This document shows, one piece after another, positions 61,133-64,000 of a stretch of DNA of 64,000 nucleotides (position 1 is the stretch's first letter; the number at the start of each line of letters is the position of its first letter). The DNA comes from Fratercula arctica (Eukaryota > Chordata > Aves > Charadriiformes > Alcidae): positions 59,282,096 to 59,346,095 of the forward strand of contig CANTUZ010000003.1 of the NCBI GenBank assembly GCA_947846985.1. Reading direction: 5' to 3'. The translations under genes and the position numbers were made by a program. A model generated the notes under the pieces. That model did no database searches, was not told the origin of the DNA, and saw only the letters and a list, made by a program, of their open reading frames with translations.

Positions 61133-62489
61133 ATGGTCGATAAGCTGGTCTTCTGAGCTGCATATTGGAAAACGTAACGCTTGTCTGTTTGTATCAGACT
61201 TTACAGCTATCTCTTTAATATAGAAATCGCTCGTGCCATGCTATTGTTAAGCGTGTTTTCAGCTTCTCAGGCTGGCAATAGGCAGAGGCAGTCCCGGCAG
61301 CGGTGTCCTCTCTTTGTTGAAACAGTGAAAAACTAGAAAACCCAAACTCCCTCATATTGATTCTGAAAACAAGTCGGATGAGTATTATATTGCAGCTATT
61401 TGAAGCAACTGTGGAGCGAGCTGTTTGGACACCCTCTGCCAATTTTTTTGTCAAAACCGAAGAAAAAAAAAGTCTCCTCTTCATATGTGAGAGCCCCTTC
61501 TTTACCACTTTCTTTAGGCATACATTTTCATTGGGAAAATGGACTTGTTTTATGTTACAGGCAAATTGATTTTGAAGTCCCAGATTCTACTTCAGTGGAT
61601 GTGCATTATGATACAATGATACACCAAATGAATATTGTATTTTAAATCCACAACTGGGGAAATATTTGTGAATCCTCAGGTATTTAAACTGGTGCAGGTG
61701 TTCTGTCGCAGGTGGAGAAGTTGACCACCCGAGTCTGTCTTTATGGGTTGCTCAGAAATCACTCAGAAGGGTCAATGTTAGGCACTGGCAGAGTTAGGAT
61801 GAGTGGGTGTTTGGTAGGATGTGCCTTGCACGGACAGTGTGTGACTCCAGGCAGCTCAGCCAGACTCTCTCTGCAAGCGTGAGGAGGCCACCAGCTTCTC
61901 CTGTGCTCCTGGACCTCCTCTGTGTTGGGAGCACAGGGGTGTCACAGTCATTAACATGTATCAGGTGAAAGGTGTTATTTAAAAATCAAAGTATATGGTG
62001 CCCTTGCCATGACTGCAGCCTGACCGGGCATATCAGAAGCAGCTTTTAACTTCCTGCTACTGGAAGCTTCGACAGCTACTGGAAGGCTACTGGAAGGCCT
62101 CAACAGCCTTCAGATGCTCTGCGTAAATGCTCAGGTAATCTTGCTGGTGACGTGGCTTCACTCCTAGCAATGCCTAACGGCCTCATAAAATAAATTCCTA
62201 ACTAGACTTGGTGCAAACATTTCAAATCCTCTTCAGCCCACAAAATCAAGAGCCAAAAGGCAACCTCAACCCACAGGACTCTCCAAGAAGACAGAAAAAC
62301 CCAAAGTCAAGGTGAAAGAGTATTTGAGACAAGAAATCTAGGTACATTGAGTCTGGAGCAAGTGTAAGTCAGAGCTCTAACTGTATGTATATATGCAAAA
62401 GGGCTGGAAAGAACAGGGCAAGGTATTTTCACATGTTATTGAAGAGAAAAGGGGGAAAAATACTGTGGTTAAGCTGCATCAGGGAATAC
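61133..62489. other. Unique sequence, no gene seen
   Basis: A 97-codon minus frame (61215-61508) and overlapping plus frames (61357-61645) are unrecognised. CTACTGGAAG occurs three times within 40 bases (62057, 62076, 62087), a small local duplication. Confidence 0.5.
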
Positions 62490-62669
62490 TTTGCTAGACT
62501 GTTCGATATTGGAAAGGGGTTACTACTGCGCAACATTTAGGTCAGTGGAGCAAACTGCCATGGGAGGTTGCCGAGTCAGTCATGGCTAGACTAGATAAGT
62601 GTCTATTACAGGTGATCTAGGATGACCCATTTAGAGGTGGCTTCCAACCCAAATGTTTCTGTGATTTTT
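62490..62669 (+). mobile_element. CR1 LINE 3' end fragment, plus strand
   Basis: Reads ATATTGGAAAGGGGTTACTA (CR1: TATTAGGAAAAAGTTCTT), then GGAGCAAACTGCCATGGGAG with GTTGCCGAGTC (CR1: GGAACAGGCTGCCCAGGGAG, GTGGTGGAGTC), CTAGACTAGATAAGTGTCTA, GGATGACCCATTTAGAGGTG, GCTTCCAACCCAAATGTTTC and TGTGATTTTTG. It covers the last ORF2 codons plus the 3' UTR. It is diverged and noncoding. Confidence 0.85.
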
Positions 62670-64000
62670 GTTCTCTTCAAGTAGTGCTCTTGTCAGATTG
62701 ACTTGTTTTTCCAGTTAGTATGGGAATTATTACAGCCCTATTGACAAAAAAGCCCTCTGTGCTAAGAACAGCATGTAAGCTAGAAATATTACCAATATTT
62801 CTGCATGTTATAGCAGATGTAAAATGACAAATAATTATTACATAAATTCAATAGTGTGTTTGTCTTTATGAATACTCTCTTGAAATCTGGGCTAAAATTA
62901 AAATATCTTACATATATTTAGACTATTCTTAAAACATATTTTTTTCTTTCTTAGAACAAAACATTTTTTTCCACAGAAATGTCTCCATATTTTAAAGATG
63001 GGAAATGTATAAAATTTTAGAGAATAATATTATGCAGGAGGTGAGATACACTCTATGTCCTCATGACCATATGAACTACATCTCTCCTCCTACAAATGTT
63101 CACCGTAGTGCTAGTTCCCAGGAAAGGGTTTGGAGGACCTGCAGCTCAGTAAGCCAATGCATGAGTGTGTACGTATGTATGTGCGTACCTTTAAGTAACA
63201 GTCTGATAGTCTTACTCAATAGTTACCGTAGTCAGTGGAATTTGTAATTGATCCTATGGCACAGAAGACATTTTCCCTATTCCAGGTTATGATTTCTTTC
63301 ATGACACTATATTGTTCAAAAGCAGGCTCTATTGTTAAGTAATCAAAATCAGTGCATGGAGAAAGATTCACTTTTATCGATAGAAGAAGCATAATGTATA
63401 GGTAACCATCCATGGCAGGGAAAATAATTTCTCTTTGAGCTCAATCCAAGTTCCGTTGACTTTTACGATACTTGGATAAAGCTTCCTAATCATGTTGCTG
63501 TGATGATCTGCAAACCCACTGGGGACTTTACTGCTTGTTGCCAGGACTAGTCGTAATGAAATGATACGAAAAACACTGGAACGTAGATACCAAAACCTAG
63601 ATCTGCCCTTCAAGTTAAGGATTTCTTTCACTTGTCAGAATTAAAGAAAAAGAATAGCCCCAGCAAAGGTAATTCTAACTCCATTTACTTATCCCCTTTA
63701 AATCCCATTTGAAACTACTGGAGGATTGGCACATTAGTAAGCAATCCTTAGAGAAGGGGTGAGAAGTGCTTTACTGTATGCTGCAGGCACGCTGGGTAGA
63801 TCAGGCATAGTGAGCCTGCCTGGAGCCTTTTCCTGGGGTCTCCTACTTCTGCTTGTCTCCTGTGAAGTAGTCCTGATTGACAGAAAAATACCTTGTTTTC
63901 TTTGAGTGCTTGCTTTTTTATCACTTAAGTGGTTTCTGCTAGTCACAAAGGTTCTGGAACAGCACGATAACAGTTTGGGATATAATTAACTGAATTTTAA
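62670..64000. other. A+T-rich unique sequence, no gene seen
   Basis: A+T-rich to the end of the window. Two short minus frames (63216-63413 and 63374-63631) overlap each other and are unrecognised. A short GTGTGTACGTATGTATGTGC block is present near 63165-63185. Confidence 0.5.

Noticed and set aside
62057..62096. Three copies of CTACTGGAAG in 40 bases, checked as a CRISPR-like or satellite array
   Set aside because: The units are short, the spacing is irregular (19 and 11 bases) and there are only three copies. It is a local duplication and not an array.

Overview
The window reads as bird nuclear DNA. The main evidence is several copies of the CR1 LINE, the dominant retrotransposon of birds, which carry the typical 3' end (GAATCATAGAATCACAGAAT in reverse complement, followed by GGTTGGAAGGGACC-type sequence). 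The rest is mostly unique sequence of moderate to high A+T content, with short homopolymer and microsatellite tracts, a few very decayed SINE-like relics and scattered GC/CpG-rich patches. Interspersed repeat density is low, as expected for birds. Nothing bacterial, plasmid, phage or organellar was seen.

I could not identify any conventional protein-coding gene, tRNA or rRNA. Apart from the CR1 remnants, open frames are short (the longest is 215 codons at 29318-29965), overlap one another on both strands, show no recognisable domain and mostly lie in GC-richer or low-complexity DNA. The best reading is an intergenic stretch or the inside of a very large intron. Small exons of 50-150 bases cannot be excluded by eye.

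Layout. 1-5700: unique sequence, a T tract, a small C/T/A tandem duplication (2169-2220), a TA/CA/TG microsatellite (2999-3120), a CpG-dense patch behind a splice-acceptor-like site (about 4293-4456) and an old palindromic repeat (about 4688-4845). 5700-16150: two minus-strand CR1 tails (5700-5990 and 15980-16146), a long CT/T tract (6727-6812), a 22-base C run (8134-8155), a MIR-like relic (11826-11940) and a 26-base alternating purine-pyrimidine run (14609-14634). 16150-38800: unique sequence with GC-rich patches near 23.3-23.9 kb, 27.4 kb, 28.3-29.3 kb, 33.9 kb and 35.1 kb, a second palindromic relic (26374-26443) and an 18-base G run. 38828-40035: the largest element, a 5'-truncated minus-strand CR1 that keeps the reverse-transcriptase core motifs but has at least one frameshift and one internal stop. 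40-64 kb: short CR1 fragments near 43.9, 50.4 and 62.6 kb, MIR-like relics near 54.1 and 61 kb, and two compact CpG-rich patches (44801-45130 and 57255-57460), which are the best candidates for regulatory or promoter sequence.

No group of genes working together can be described. The possible biology here is regulatory (CpG patches, a homeodomain-type A/T cluster), structural (Z-DNA, G-quadruplex and H-DNA-prone tracts) and transposon history. I found no convincing previously undescribed system.
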